A stretch of 64,000 nt of DNA from Bolinopsis microptera (lineage: Eukaryota; Ctenophora; Tentaculata; Lobata; Bolinopsidae): assembly GCF_026151205.1 (NCBI RefSeq), contig NC_087083.1, positions 2,680,536 to 2,744,535 on the forward strand, read 5' to 3'. The position numbers were made by a program, and so were the translations under genes. A model generated the notes under the pieces. The model had not been told where the DNA came from, did not search any database, and was given only the letters and a program-made list of their open reading frames with translations. Position 1 is the first letter of the stretch, and every line of letters starts with the position of its first letter. This document shows positions 13,341 through 26,775 of the stretch, piece by piece.

Positions 13341-16300
13341 ATCATGCATTAAACTTTAAACTACTATTTGTGTCTTAAGTTTTACACCTATTGACTCTAA
13401 GTTTAGCTTTGTTTATTACGCATTAACTAAGCAACAACAACAAAATAGGAAGGAATCGTGTTCAACGGCAAAGAGATTCTGATTTAGCGTATGGAATCCT
13501 TAATTTGTGAAATAAAGCCAAAACAGTAAATGAATTATTGACTGTAATGCAATAGTTATGGAATACTATCCTTCATGAATACGAACCTGTCATTTTGTGA
13601 CTGTACGGTTGAGAACAAGGAAACAACTACAGAAGGGTGTGGGTTAAAAGCCCCACCAAAATGAAGGAGTAAGTAAGAATCTACATCAACTTCCTACAGG
13701 TAAAGAGAAATTGTATTGCCAGGCAGGTCTCGAGTATAACGATTACAGTTACTTGTAATTAAATACAACAGCTTTATATGATCGAAAATACTGTAAGTAC
13801 ATTTTTATCGATGCATTTTGTATAACACAATCTCTCGAGAAGCATCAATCATGAAGATAGAGCTATGCATATGGTTCTTACAACTGTTGACGTACTGACA
13901 GGTGTTAACATGAAATTAATAAGTCACAAGATTAGTTTTAAAAGGCAGCTTTTAATCATTGATTTTTCTGGTAAAACATCTTGGTCCCTGGAACAATACA
14001 GTCTCCATTGGAGGCACCCAGGTTACAGGACATATTCAGCAAACTGAAGTTTTAACAGTAATCCAGGTCAAAAACGACAAACTGATTAATTATAATCTAA
14101 TCTATCCAGACTTTAAAACATATTGTTGAATATTAGTGGTTGTAGGGGAACAAAATTAATATAAGAAATTGGACACAAGTTTCCAGAGCATAGGGTATAA
14201 GGAAAATTTGGGATTCTGATCTCACAACTGTGAGCAGCACAAATAAAGTCTGAAAATAAATACGGCCAAAGCGGGGTAATATAATATTAATATAAGGGAT
14301 AATCTCAGAATTTCGTAACGTAGGTCTATATATAAATATCTATATATCAGTATCACGTTTTTGAGAAAACCTAATTTGACCCTCGGGTCTCCGAAATCAA
14401 CGATTCCACTTGACAGATGACTTGAACGTATAAAGAAAATGAGAGACGGTAATCACTAATTGCTCAATAATATCGGAGAGGTTATATAGCAGCCAGTCGC
14501 AGAATCGAGTCATTACTTGTATAGATCTAAGGTCGATGTGAGCCCATTTTAAAAGTGCGAGAATTGGAATTCTTCAACATTACCAGCTTGGAGCAATGAG
14601 CACTATATTTTTTGAATGTGAGCCCATTATTTAACAGAGGATATGAAGATTTCAACATCACAGAACAGGGAGGCACTAGGCACCTATATATAATTAAATA
14701 AGTTTAACTACCGTTCCTTAACCACCTATATCTACTTAGTTAAACCATCAAGTCCTGCTCTCCGAAAACGCCAGAATATGCTTAACCCTTATTCCTTATT
14801 TTATCAAGATATCGAACATTGTATCATGCACTTGTGATTTGAATGTTTTCTGATGACACTCGCATATCATAGCTATCAAATCAGAAGAATGAACATCAAG
14901 CTCCTCCAAAAATATATCTGCAAAATTCATTGAATTGTCTGAAAAGAAATAATACGGCCCTTCACAAAGACAAAATTTGAGTACATGTGCCACAAATTCA
15001 ACCACCAATATGTACTATCTGAGCTCCATTTATGGTTGAACATTATCAATACTCCGTTTCAAAGACACTAACACTTGATTAGTACATCAGCTCAGGGATT
15101 TAGCGTCCTAGTGTCAATGATATTTTCTTGTCCCTCAGTGGCAGTAACGTTCCTGTTGGCACCCCCGCCCCCCCCCCCCCCCAGAACTATCAGAATGCAC
15201 ATTCCACTACTGGGTATCGCCTGGTCTATCTATCTCTGATGTCCTCGTCAACGAAGGCAGGAGCGATCCATCATTCTCCATATGTGAAAAATCCTCCACG
15301 GAAAGACCAGCAATAAATCTAACGTTCTATTTATTTCACGGCCAACTTGGAAACTTCGCAATAATTCCCATCAAAACGTAGAACCAGTTTCAACAGCAAA
15401 CCTGATCGACCTGTATTCATACAACTCATTTGCAGTTCAGGGACTTAAGCTGCAATCCCCTACCATCTGAATGTCATTCAAGATCTGGACACTTCAAAAG
15501 ATAAGCTTACAAAGTCCATGTTGTCTCCCCTGATAAGCCGCCGATCAGGAGATATACCTTCCAAATACGAACTCTCTGCTGTCTGGCGCAACGACGAGAC
15601 CTTACCTCCTATGGGTGGTCAGACGATGTGGATGGCCCCGTCAAGTCTTGACGAAACTCAGCATAGGTCACTCAAGGTAGTAATATTATTATTGTACTAC
15701 TAAATTGACTATAAATTTAAGACAGAGAAAATGCGCTGCAATATGGAAATTAGTAACTTATAAGTATAAAAGCATGTCGGAAAAATGATCCAGTGTGTGT
15801 AATCACGGACTCGATGATGCTCGATAATTGAGGCATTTTCTAAAGTAATGTCACATAAATTAAGATATGTATAAGAATGTAGAAGATTGTTAATGTTTAA
15901 AACATTATGAAAGTACATACTACATATATATCGATAGACGATATCTATTAATATTAACGATGATTAAGGCAATTGTTATAAACCGCCTGGAAAATATTCA
16001 TATATCGTCATAGAATAAGCACATAAATGATGATTAATAAAATGACTAAATTAGATAAGACATAACCCACGGTAACAAGTGAAAAATATAATTCTGTTCT
16101 GCCGCAAACTTTCGTAATATTCACCACAACTCGTCATATAATGTTCTTTTTTTCGATAGTTTGCGGCCAATTAAATAAAAAAATCCAGTCACTGTTTTTG
16201 AAACCCAGTTTATTGGAGAAACTTTGGGAGAAAATAAATCAACTGCAGGAGAAATAGAGCAATTACGTGTGAAAATAATAATGAACGATAATTGATGTAA

Positions 16301-19300
16301 GTGTACTGAATTAGTGACTCCATCTCATTCATCAACACAAAAGACGACCTGTTAGTCATCACAAGAATACACACTAGACTGAACTTAAAACATGTACTGT
16401 TTCATGTACTGTTTTAACATGTACTGGTTAAAGCAGAGTTAAAAAACGACGTTAAAACGAATGCAGTAACTGTGTAACAGTCCACAAACACAAAACAAAA
16501 TCACAAAAACATGGTATGAATGTAATTTAAAACGGATAAAGTGGCTACACAATGGTAAACATTGTAAAACTACAAAATTATCACGCACGAATTATGCGAC
16601 TATGAGAAGAGGATATTAACATGCCCGTGAAACCATAAATGTGTATACCTACGACCGCACTCTACTACAGTGTACTGGCACTTCTGCAACACTGATGCAC
16701 ACGTATAATGTTCAACACTTCTAATCCTATCTTCTAGAATGTTTCTTTTATTGAACTGTCAGTACTTTCCTTTGAACCTGATGTGTTCAAGGGAGCCGTG
16801 AAAGTTAGGTTAATTTCTCTGAGGCAAAGAATTGAATAGAATCGAATAAGAAAACATGGTACGCTACGTCATTACTTTTAACCAGTACAAAGTGGTGTAT
16901 AAATGACCTTATCGTTTAGTGCAAACGCTATAATAGAGCTAATATATTGCACTCAAACTTTTTAGGGCATAGACCGATAACAAAAGGAAAAAGTTACAAC
17001 ACCATGCACCATTGCACAGTTGCATAGATCTGTTAAACTATTTTTATCTAACACATGTGTATACTTGTGCGCTTACAAGTTACAAAAACAATAAATGTTT
17101 TAGTCCACCAACGACAAAAAGCAAACACCTCGTAGGTATTAGAAATAGGGGCATTTTGATAAAATATGAACACCCTTTAGGAACCTTTGATTGACACGCC
17201 TCAGTCTTCATTTACGTCAGATATTCAATGCTAAAGTCTGGAGATATATTATATTCTCATAGACCTTCCAGAACAGCGAAATAAATGGTACCAAATAACG
17301 CATACCACACACCAGCCACAAATACGAGAATCAGATCAAATGGTGATGCAGACACGTCATTACAGATTGCCTACGTGCATCAGGGGACTGTTAACTTACT
17401 GTACTTGAGAAGAACAGTAAAGTTATAGGTGTATGGTATTTAAACTTTAAAAGAAATTACAGGATAAGTGGCTTGCTGGGAGACGTAGCAATTAAACTGA
17501 GCTAACAAATATAACATAGTGGCACCGACATGTCCATCCAGGTGTCCACTAAGTACTGATTTATAGACCGTGCAGCTCGCTCTACAGTTGTATTACCTTA
17601 TATATAAGTTAATACTTCAGTAATAAATTTTAGGGCATTCACGTGAAATAACGTACTATACCACTTATTCAATCATGGGACGTGTAAATTACTCAATAAG
17701 TAACAGCTCAATTAGTAACAGCTGCAATTAGTAACTACTAAATTGAGTAACTACTCAATTAGTACCTAACTACTAAATTAAAGAAAACTACCCAATTACC
17801 ATAGTCTTAAGATTAATACCTCAAGAATAACATTGCACAATGGGCACATTTAGCCCCCCTGAGGAAGCCTAAGTAAGGATTTTGTTGGAATTTTTAAACT
17901 CATTCGTGTCTGCAGTCTGACTGTGGGAACTATTGATTCCTGAGGAGTCCTAGTATAGAGAGGATTGACTGATTGTTAGGATTAGGATATGGGGGTTTTT
18001 AGAAAACGGAAACTGATAAGGAAAGCACCAGCTATAGATAACGTGATTGTCCAATTGTGATGGTATACGAGTCCTCATCCGAACCAGAGGGACCAAGTTG
18101 GATACTAGATCCACTTACCGATGCAACATTGCAACGAGCAAAAATTAAGAATGAATAGGCGAATTTTCTGAATATTGGCAGTTTGCACCAAATCCAGCTT
18201 TCTATGACAGATCAGACTCTAAAAGGCGAACACTAGACAGTCACGTCCCACCATGTGTGGTCACGGCGTGAGTGGACGTAGTTTATAAACCGATATGATA
18301 TCGATAACTCAAGACGAAACTTACGGTAAATCACTGAAATTGCTTTCGTGGTATATTAAAGGCCCTTACTCGTTCACTATGCTAGAACAAAAAGGATAGT
18401 GTGGCTTATTACGAGAGGGTAAGTCGACAGTAAGAAAATTACAACAGTATATGTTTAAGTTTTAAACCATTACATTTTCTGAATAACCGAACAAACGATT
18501 ACATAACCAGAGTGTGCCACATGGCGATTACAATGAAACCGACTTTAAGTCAGTACAATATTCCAGATGATTCGCGATAATGAGATGAAATTTCAGACGA
18601 CTGAAACTTTTGTCCAGCATAATTCACGCTTTTAACATATATTATAATGGAATTAAAGTAAATGAGTAACTCACTAAAAGTCACTATATAAGCTTTGCAA
18701 TTAGTGACTCGTCATACAACATTCTAACAATAATGACATGCATTTAGACCCCAGATGTTACACTTACAGCCTTAATATGAAGGCCGGCTTTTTAGCGATG
18801 AAAGAGCAACTGTAGGGCAACCTTGGCCATTAGGTGTAGGATTTACAGGTGCCGTCCTGCGTTACCCTGACAACGTACTTTAATTCTGATTTCATAATCC
18901 TCGCGGATGGCATGTGCTTGTCTATGACCGGTATCGTACAGGTTGCTATGGTTTGCTCGCTTTGTTTTGTGCCACTGCTCTTCAATAAGCATGAACATAT
19001 GACGTTTTAAGCTTTATAGAAGCTTTACAGTGTAATGGCTGTTGTCATCTTTAATCGTGCAGAAGAAGTGATATACTCAGTATAATCACTGCACTGGTGA
19101 AACATACCACATCCATGAGGTTGCTTCGGTGATCACATGAGAGTTGTAATTCCACCTGTGATTAGTAATCTAAAAGTGGGTAATCACTGATTACCCACTG
19201 TTCTGTATGCCACCTGTCTTACCCCTCAACCCACTGTTTAGTGTTTTTATATATGTGTGTGGTAAAATAAAGGATAATTATTTGAACGCTTAACACTAAT

Positions 19301-20590
19301 TTATAATATCAAAATTCATGTCCGACCTCAGGGAGGTTCACACGATGGATTTATTTATTTGATTTGGCTATGAATTTTCCTGAACAGTTGATCCACGTTG
19401 TTAATTTCAAAGAAATCAAAACAAACCTTGAAATTAGGGGGACATGGTGGAGACAAGACGTTTCTCATGATCAAAGAAAGTAACCAAAACACGGTGGACC
19501 TCGTCCGGCAAGGAAGTCTAGTCCAGGAAATGACGCCTGACGAGCTGGCGAATAGAGGTAATAACCCAAATCCTCAAATAACACAGGCACATAATAACAC
19601 AAATAAGTCACATCGTCGATTGAATTGAACAGGTTTGCAGTTTAATTAAAGGGCGATATAATACGATTTGGGATTCTCTCAAAGTTGACTTGCTTAAAGA
19701 TTTATTAATCAACATGTGGGAGAATCAACAAAAAGTATTTACTAATGTACTACATATGGGCATTATTTGATTTTCAAATCGATAAAGTTAAAAACATTTT
19801 TAAAGAACTGCATGGGTTAACGACCCCAGCTGAAAAACGAATAATAATGTAAATCGGCAACCACAACGTAAATAATCCAGGACACACTGATCTTATACAC
19901 TACAGCTCACTACACAACAACACTAAAAGCTCACTGCTGAAAGTAAACTTGCTGATAGTTCTTAAATTCACAGCTCTCTCCACCGGCATCCCTATACAAC
20001 TCTATATATACTTATATACATACGGCGTTAATGTATGTCAACGTCCGATAATTACAGGACAAATATCCCTCATCAACAGCCGGGCTAGGTTGGGATTATA
20101 TATGTATGTGGCCCCTTTATAACATATAAAAAGATAAATTGGGGTGGCGTAATAAAAATAGTGTTTATAACTGTAAATATTGTATATGCCGTGTCCTTTA
20201 TCACTCAGTACTCTGTGTGCAGAAAAATCATCAATGATTTAAGCGATATCAAGACCCTGTGGATGTTGATTAGTATTACTTATAGCCTCATAACTAACTG
20301 TACAGTGTTATACGCGAATCGTGCCACAGTCATTATATTGTGAGCAGCATTAATCAGATACAAAACTTATTAATTTTGCGATCATGAACTGGTTTTTGAT
20401 GAAACTATCGCTGATATCTGAATCATCTAGTCTAATAATATTTAGTATAATTAGAGCTTTGGTTTTTATGTTTTACTTTGTAGTCTAACCGAGCTACTTC
20501 GCAATGTTTAACATTAGTAACTAAAGACTGAGACTAAGAATTTTGATTAACTGTATTTTAAGAAGTGAGACTGAGAATACAATTCTAAGA

Positions 20591-21040
20591 CAAAACTGGC
20601 ATTGCAGTAGAGCTTTGAACGAAAGAGACGGCAGCAGAGGAGGACCCTATACTAATACAACCGGCATTGCAAGTAGAGCTTGAACGAAAGACCGGCAGCA
20701 TGGAGGACCCTACTAAAACAAACTGGCATTGCAGTAAGAGTTTGAATGAAAGAGACGGCAGCAGGTGGAGGACCCGACTAATACACGTTGGCCATTGCAG
20801 GTAAGAGTTGACGAAGAGACGGCCAGGCAGTGGAGGACCCTACTAAACAAAACTGGCATTGCAGGTAAGTCTTGAACGAAAGAGGCGCACAGTGGAGGAC
20901 CCTACTAATAAAAAGAACTGTATTGCAGGTATAGTTGAACGAGAAGAGAACGGCCCAACAGTGGAGACCCTACTAATAAAAACTGGTATTGCAGTAGAGT
21001 TTGAACGAAAGAGCGGCAAGCATGGAGGACCCTACTAAGG
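20591..21040. repeat. 64-bp tandem array (7 repeats), megarepeat copy 2
   Basis: Same seven-repeat array as at 7190, including the variant third repeat. Confidence 0.9.
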
Positions 21041-21299
21041 ATCCAGCCGCGTGATATCGGGAAGGAAGAAAGATCTTGATAAGAGACGGGAGAGATGAGG
21101 AAGACGAGTCGATGTCTCAACAAATACAAGATTCAGAGAACCAAAAATGCAGGTTTTTACCAAGAAATTTAGATATATCCGGGAAAAGATTTTCTAACGA
21201 ACCCGCGACACGAACATATCAACAGAAGGTTTAGAGATTCTTCACCACAGCGAACACTATCAAATTACTGAATAGAACTGGTGACAAGACGAAACTGAG

Positions 21300-21452
21300 C
21301 CAGCTGCCTAAACTGTTACTTAAGGCTGTAGCAGACGGCTGCAAACTGTTATTTTAGACGCAGCACGGCTGCCAAACTGTTCTTATAAGCTGCACACGCT
21401 GCCAACTGTTACTTAAGGCTGCAGCACACCGGCTTACCAACTGTTACTCAAG
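21300..21452. repeat. 32-bp tandem array, megarepeat copy 2
   Basis: Counterpart of 7897-8065 with the same core and a similar repeat number. Confidence 0.85.
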
Positions 21453-24112
21453 CTACCACGGTCAACACCCCCCATTCATCAGAGCTGGAAGCTGAGCATA
21501 AGACTTACTCGCTAAGATCAACATTACAAAACTGAAAGCTGAAGGATTGCTGAACTTCTATGCACTAAAAAACCCCCAGGGTACGACGATGTTTTAACAT
21601 CAATTTAATGTGGTTTAAAGGTGGGGTATTATAAGTTTGTCGGCCAAATATAACTCGAGTCAAGCTGTGACAAGCAATTATTCTAGTATTTTTGCACAGG
21701 TATTATAAACACTAGCAATGTTAGTAGCAGCTGGAAAAAGTTACCGCAGGACAACTCTACCTGTCATTCAATCAGTAACCACCATGTGCCACGTGGTGAA
21801 AGTGTAATCGTATTATGCAACCCATACATTATTTTACAAAGAAAGACAGATAAGTACCTAAACGTGCAGATACCTCTGACGCAGAGTGGGAAACGCCGTC
21901 ACCACCAACAAAGCGAAGAATAGTCGACGAGTGAGCTGCAGGATTATGAATTGGAGACTGGATAAGAGTCCCCGATCGACACCGGATCTGTTTAGGAGAA
22001 AATCAAGAATATCGAAAACTGCCTATCTTATAACTTAAACAATCAGCATATCATGAGTGGCCCAGTGCCAGTTGGAATGTCAAAGCTGGCATGGCGAATC
22101 CAACCTAAAAAATTGTATTCCACAGTATCATACAACGTTTCAAATTCTATCAAAATGATAACAAAACCATCCGCAAACGCATAGAAGTTACTCGAAGCCG
22201 AGGAACCGCGAAGACCTTTCATGTGCCACTATATCGGACTACGAGGCGACCAGGAATCCTTAACACCCCCGAACACGAGGGGAGAACACGAGCGAAATCA
22301 GAAGAGCAAATCACAGAACAATTAGTCGTATGAATTTAATATTCGTGTCGAATTCAAAATTATGGTCGCACGTTCGAACCTGTTAAATGCCTCTTATTAT
22401 TTAAGATCACGCTTATCATAGCGTTAAATGCACCGTTATTCCGAGAAGAGCAACATAATCTGCTTCGTAGTTAGTATAATAATTATAGTTATCAGCGGCA
22501 CACAGGAGTAAGGTTCAATACTTCAAAATAGAAAATATGCTTTTGGAGTAGCCAAGAGTGGGTTAATTAGCGAGCTATTTCACGATCCCCCAGAATTACA
22601 CACCACGTACAAAAGTGCGCGTGCTCAAAAGCCATAAGAAATTAGAAAGTACAAAGTTGCCGGTGTTGAGATTGTGTTCGATCATGTGTCCCTGCAGAAT
22701 ACAAAATACACCGCTAAAAGTTAAAGGTCGATGAAAGTTTTCCAGTCGAGTCCACAAGATTGTTTCACCATTACATTCTGTGAATATATTTAGGACTCCT
22801 GGCATCCCAGAATTCGGAGAAGAAGTGATTTTTTAAATTATTGCAAAGCTGCAGATCAACAATAATAAGACAAATATATCATTAACAAGCTGTCGCTTGT
22901 ACGATTAATTGACGATCTCCGACCGAAACGGCGTCCATAGCTAATAACTTTTTCCAAAAGTCAAGAGAAGGTTTAGTCCAGTAGTATGACTCTAAATGTT
23001 TATCAGGTCACGTTTTAATATTCGATCACTGTAATAGTGTAATTAAGTAAACAATCGTGAACAAGTTTAGATAGACAAGTAAAATATCTGGATCTGCAAA
23101 AGCTAATTTTAAGACGGGCCGTAACATTGTGTAAGAGATTGTCCCAATATAACACCTGACCAGTTTCTCGCCGAAATTCAGCTACAATTGAGATGAAAAG
23201 CGGCTAGCAACCCCTGCAATCTGGCGTTATTGTCAGTTTATAGTGCAGTTTGATGATTTAGCTGGAACAGAAGAACAATAAACTATCACCCCCACCGTAT
23301 GAATCACATCACAGTAGGGGGCTGGTCCAGGTGGGTGTGGTCTAGGCAATCTGTAGTGTCCATACAATGGAGACTTTCGTCACTGTTCTCGTGAATTGGA
23401 CAGATCTTCGCACTACCCTACACCACGGAACCTAGGAAGTTTCTTACAAAAGCTCAAGAACGAAGATTCCTGAAGCATCCTCTAAACAAATTCCTAACAA
23501 TAACAGTATTGCCTAATGACAATGTTAGAATCTGAACACTTTGATTAGAGGTTCATTTAAATTGTTAGAGAATTAAACCTCATTCTGAAGATTTGCGGGG
23601 ATTATTTTTTTGTTTGTTATAGCGTTTGCAATTTTATTCTCATTACCTTGCTATAACACTTTTTGACTTTTGGTAAATTTATTTTTTGTAATGGTCAGAC
23701 ATTACCATATAATTTGACTTTTGAATCGGTACTAAATCGTTTAATCCGTTAAACAATGACAGGGTCACCATTATTTTATTGAGTGCGTGCTAGGGAGTAC
23801 TTATAATAATCATGTTTATATCCCGATCTGTAGACGGCAGTTAATCCTATGGCTTATACATATGAACTCTGTGGAAAACTCTTATGTTTCTCATTTAACG
23901 CTACTTTTCTAAACGATATTTCTGAAAATATATTAATTTTATATTGATCAATATTTTATATGGAAGTGGTACCATCCTCTGATATTTTTCTTATTACAGG
24001 CTTAGTGAAAAGAAGATTACTCCTACCCAAAAGTAAGTTATAAAGTTTGTATAAAGCCTTGGCCGAATGAATATTACCACAATTGAAACCTTTTTATTAA
24101 CGATTAATTTTA

Positions 24113-24608
24113 CCAAAACCCATAAGCATGGTAGAGTGGACCGCTGCCGTGTCTCTCTTTCCCAAACAAAAGGAAATGATAACAATTTGATTGACCGTCT
24201 TCAAATGCAAAATGAACCGAGATGAATCGGTCGCTCGCTTTTCCATTCATTCACGGCTTATACGAATTGTACATAGGTTTCGATAAATTACATCGAACAA
24301 TGCTGTAAATAATCTCTTTGGTGGCGTTCGGGTCGAATACCTAGTATTTCCCGGAAAAGGGTGGTAGTTAGTGAATTAGCTGAAGTTTATTGAATCTTTA
24401 TTGGCCGAGTACAGCAGTCCCCTTTTCGGGTAGTAGTTCTTCTTTCTTCTATACATTTGAAATGAATGGAAAAAGCGAGCGACTATTTCATTCTCGTATC
24501 ATTTTGCATTTGAAAACGGTCAAGTCAAATTAAATATCATTTCCTTTTGTTTGGGAAAGAAAGACACTGCAGCGGTCCCTCTACCCATGTATTATGGGTT
24601 TTGGTAAA
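24113..24608. repeat. 145-bp inverted repeat, copy 2
   Basis: Arms about 24113-24254 and 24473-24608, counterpart of 10714-11204. The stem extends a few bases further out here (TTTTACCAAAACC opposite GGTTTTGGTAAAA). Confidence 0.85.
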
Positions 24609-25676
24609 ATATCATATAATTTTGATATAATGTCAGGGACTTTATAAGTCGAAATATAAACTGATATCCTTCATTAATAAGGATCGGAAGTTCACGATTT
24701 CTGAAATTTTTCCTTTGAACAAATTTCCTCGTGTTTGGGTAAGCATATCGGTCGATCACTGACGGAATTTGCCACTTTATACACGACAATGGTCATTAAA
24801 TTTATATAAGATGACATTAAACTGTCCGTGCAAAGCAGAATTTGTTGGAAATCACGAATGAGCAAAATTCTCACCTTTCGCACAGGCAAACTTTGCGCGG
24901 ACGGTGCGTGCGCATCCAATATTGAATCGCCGCAAATTTTTGCATGTACTTGTTTAATATATAGCTTGATAAGCACAGCAAAGTTTCAAGTATTTCAAGA
25001 AGAACTGTAATCCCACGGCACACTAAAAGTTGACAGAAAATGACGTAAAAACAGCAATTTCCAGTGATTTTTTATTAGCAATTTTCTATCCAATTTGGGC
25101 GTGACCCACGTGTGCAACTTTTTTCGATTTTTTAACTTTAAAACAGCCTAAAGCACAATTTAAATACCTATAGAAAGCAGAACTGACCTCCACAAACCAA
25201 AAGGCATGGCCAAACACCAGAGGAATACTAAATCGCAAATTGACGTTTATATAAAATAATTCTACAAAAACGCATACATACTTGCAATGTCGATTACTTT
25301 AGAAGGAGCATGCATAGAAAAACTTTCCGTAGAATTTTCAGAATGCTTGAACAATTATCGAGGTAAAAATTAACATCAGACTTTGAAAAAATTACTCCTT
25401 AATGGTTTATAAAACGTTTTAAATTATTACCTTTGTCAAAATCAAGTTTAAAAACGGTTAACTGATACGTCATCAATGGGGTGTTCATGACGTCAAATAA
25501 TTTATGTTTATACAAAGTAAACTATAGTGTAAACAATTATTTTCAAGACCTGTGGTCGGAAATGGCTGTATCTTTTTATACTTTTAATCTATGACAATTA
25601 AACAGGCTACAATTGACTGGCAAGCGTCTAATCCCTGAATATATATATATATATGTTATATATAGTAGATAGATAA

Positions 25677-26775
25677 CACGACAATCTGTCGTAAAACAGG
25701 GGTTCAGAAAACCCACTTCCGATTTGTATCCTGAAACCTGAAAATTTTTCGCATCGATTTGGTCAACGCTAGAACGCCCTGAAAAATTTTCAGATCTCTA
25801 AACTACGATTTAACATGGTTTTTAAGGCACCTGAATATGGCGATTTTGGGTTTTTTACCGAATTTCGTATAACAGTGCTGCGAGTATTTTATCAAATTTC
25901 TTAAAATCATCACATAACTATTTTTTATATACCTGTCATCTTTACATCAAATAAGAATGTTTTGAACTAAAAAAAAACTGCTGAACAGACTCCCGATGAG
26001 TCTATAATGCCTGAAAAAAACTCCATCCGGAGGCGCGGCCTTCGCAAGCCGCCTCCGGCCGGAGTGCACAGCTACGCGTTGGCCGCAAACGAAAGATGCT
26101 TGTAAACGTGTACCAAAGGGGGTAATAATAGTAATGGGGGTATAATAGTAAAAGGGGTATAATAGTAAAGGGGGTACATAGTATACCCACAATAATGCAC
26201 CGGTCGTGCTTGCCAGCACATGTGATCACGACAAATCTGTCCCTTAAACAGGGGTTCTAGAAAACCCATTTACCCGATGCTCCTAAAACTTGAACTTAAT
26301 TTTGCAGTCGATTTGGTCAACGCTAGACGCCATAAAAAATTTCAGATCTCTAACTCATTTAACAGGTTTTTAAGGCACCTGAATATGGCGATTTGGGTTT
26401 TTTACCGAATTTCCGTATAACAGGGCTGGCGAGTATTTTTACTGCAAATTCTTAAAAAATTTTTCCGTCAGCATAAACTATTTTTATTCCTTCATCTTTT
26501 GACATCAAATCAAATGTTATGAACTAAAAATAAATCTGCTGAACGACTTCCGATGAGTCCCGTAATGCCCTGAATAACTCCTGTCGAGGCGGCGGCCTTC
26601 GGCCGCCGCCTCCGGCCAGAGTGCAACGCTTCGCGTGCACGAAAGAGGCTTTCCGAACGTGGTACCAAAGGGGTGTAAAGGGGTATAATAGTAAAGGGGG
26701 TACAATATTAAAGGGGAGTAACATAGTATACCCCCAATAAAGACACCGCTCGTGCTTGCCACACGTGTATCTCAT
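25677..26775. repeat. Duplicated 0.55-kb stem-loop block, copy 2
   Basis: Blocks 25677-26226 and 26227-26775, counterparts of 12258-13340. GC stem-loops lie near 26030-26090 and 26583-26645. Confidence 0.88.

Larger units (their letters stand above)
1..13415 (+). repeat. 13.4-kb tandem megarepeat, copy 1
   Basis: First of three full direct copies. The opening bases (TTACGCATTAACTAACGCAAC) recur near 13416, 26847 and 40298, and all internal landmarks recur in the same order at the same offsets. The unit is about 13.42 kb and AT-rich. In order it holds a poly-C site (about 1768), a higher-GC coding-like block (about 1700-2280), a perfect 20-bp palindrome (2499), a hairpin (5772), the 64-bp array (7190), the 32-bp array (7897), a 145-bp inverted repeat (10714-11204) and the duplicated terminal block (12258-13340). 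I see no rRNA, tRNA or recognisable protein. Open frames exist but differ between copies through small indels. Whether window base 1 is a natural unit boundary is unknown. Confidence 0.95.
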